Assembly (NCBI GenBank): GCA_037447655.1
Contig: JBBHKE010002598.1
Span: 126,001 to 142,666 of the forward strand
Reading direction: 5' to 3'
DNA length: 16,666 bases
Origin: Zygnema cylindricum
Lineage: Eukaryota; Streptophyta; Zygnematophyceae; Zygnematales; Zygnemataceae
The notes under the pieces were generated by a model, which did no database searches, was not told the DNA's origin, and saw only the letters and a list, made by a program, of their open reading frames with translations. Shown piece by piece: positions 16,090-16,666 of this stretch; the stretch's first letter is position 1, and each line of letters begins with the position of its first letter. The translations under genes were made by a program, and so were the position numbers.

Positions 16090-16345
16090 AATTCTCGGCT
16101 CACCGATATATTTGATTATCATCGGTAAATCAGATTATTGCCAATAAATTCGATTACCGTCAAAAGAATTCGATTATCGCCAAAAAATTGATTACCAAAA
16201 AAATGATTATCGCCAAAAAAATGATTATCGCCGAAAAATTGATTATCGCCATAAAATTTGATAATTGAGGAAAAATTTGATATTGGCAATCGATTATCGA
16301 ACGATAAATTGAATTATAAACCGATATATCGATCAACAAATTCAA
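16090..16345 (+). repeat. 18-bp minisatellite (GATTATCGCCAAAAAAAT)
   Basis: The best-preserved units start at 16205, 16223 and 16241 with an exact 18-bp step. Degenerate versions extend on both sides (GATTATC, CGATTACCG and CGATAAATT words). The matching Ile/Phe-rich frame on the minus strand is an artefact of the repeat. Confidence 0.6.
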
Positions 16346-16639
16346 TTATTTCTGGTAAACCAATTATAGGTGATATTTGATAAAAACAAATTAGTACGGA
16401 TAAAGTAAAAACGGTACAAAAGATAAGTACGGGACAAGATTTTTCCACACATTAAGAAAAATAATTTCAAAAGAAAACAAAGAAAAGGGTAAAAAAACAT
16501 AAATAGGTTTGGAAATCGTGCGCACGAAAAGCTTAAAAGAGGCAATGAATTTTAAAAAGAAAATCAAATGAGAAGACATTAAAAAATTGTCCCATCTTTA
16601 AAACTGTTGCTGGGAAATATCAGGATTTTTCCAAGGATG
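16346..16639. other. AT-rich DNA, no gene seen
   Basis: A-rich sequence with several GTACGG/GGTAC words and no supported gene. Confidence 0.35.
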
Positions 16640-16666
16640 AAAAAAAAAAAAAAAAAAAAAAAAAAA
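16640..16666 (+). repeat. Poly(A) run at the window edge
   Basis: At least 27 consecutive A. It could be a retroposon tail, a simple repeat or a sequence-end artefact. No AATAAA signal stands close before it. Confidence 0.6.

Noticed and set aside
16090-16345. Possible CRISPR-like array because of regular repeats
   Set aside because: Units are directly adjacent with an 18-bp step and no unique spacers, in a eukaryotic context. It is a minisatellite.
16640-16666. Poly(A) run read as the end of a processed transcript or SINE
   Set aside because: No polyadenylation signal or recognisable element precedes it, and the window stops inside the run. Similar long A/T runs occur throughout.

Overview
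The window looks like nuclear DNA of a eukaryote, most likely a land plant or another organism with plant-type leucine-rich repeat (LRR) receptors. It is AT-rich, full of long homopolymers and minisatellites, has GT-AG introns, holds a solo LTR with plant-like TG...CA ends, and shows many G-box (CACGTG) motifs. There are no rRNA or tRNA genes, no CRISPR array and no bacterial-style operons. Almost all long open frames are shadows of low-complexity C/T or G/A tracts.

The one convincing gene is on the minus strand, running from 10618 leftward and leaving the window at position 1. Exon 1 (10522-10618) encodes a signal peptide. Exon 2 (10288-10399) encodes an LRR N-terminal cap with a Cys-x6-Cys pair. 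It is followed by widely spaced 72-nt exons at 7079-7150, 4443-4514, 2665-2736 and 560-631, each encoding exactly one 24-residue plant-type LRR (core NQLSGxIPSSIGQL), all bounded by phase-2 introns. A fifth, degenerate 70-nt copy lies at 100-169. Splice phases agree through exon 6, giving 166 residues of open ectodomain. The rest of the protein (more LRRs, transmembrane segment, any kinase) would lie left of the window, so kinase versus non-kinase type is unknown.

Each LRR exon sits inside a ~1.8-2.1 kb repeat unit made of exon plus intron. The units alternate between two subfamilies in the order B-A-B-A-B along the plus strand (about 1-452, 453-2555, 2556-4353, 4354-6975, 6976-7600). A further B-like remnant that has lost its exon lies at about 7970-8560. 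The gene therefore appears to grow by duplicating two-exon blocks. The second A unit is interrupted by a 599-bp solo LTR (4760-5358) with a 5-bp target duplication. Within the exons the LRR scaffold is almost unchanged, while the codons for exposed beta-strand positions differ in every copy. This is the main point of interest.

Intron 2 begins with a ~1.4 kb pyrimidine-rich (plus strand) minisatellite, about 8850-10200. Upstream of the gene (10619-11600) is a promoter-like, G-box-rich stretch. From 11400 to 16666 no gene is supported. That part holds a diverged direct duplication (about 11410-11870 and 12390-12830), a ~516-bp terminal-inverted-repeat element (12810-13325), a GC-rich insert, GTACG-rich sequence, a 14-bp inverted repeat, GA-rich tracts and an 18-bp minisatellite.
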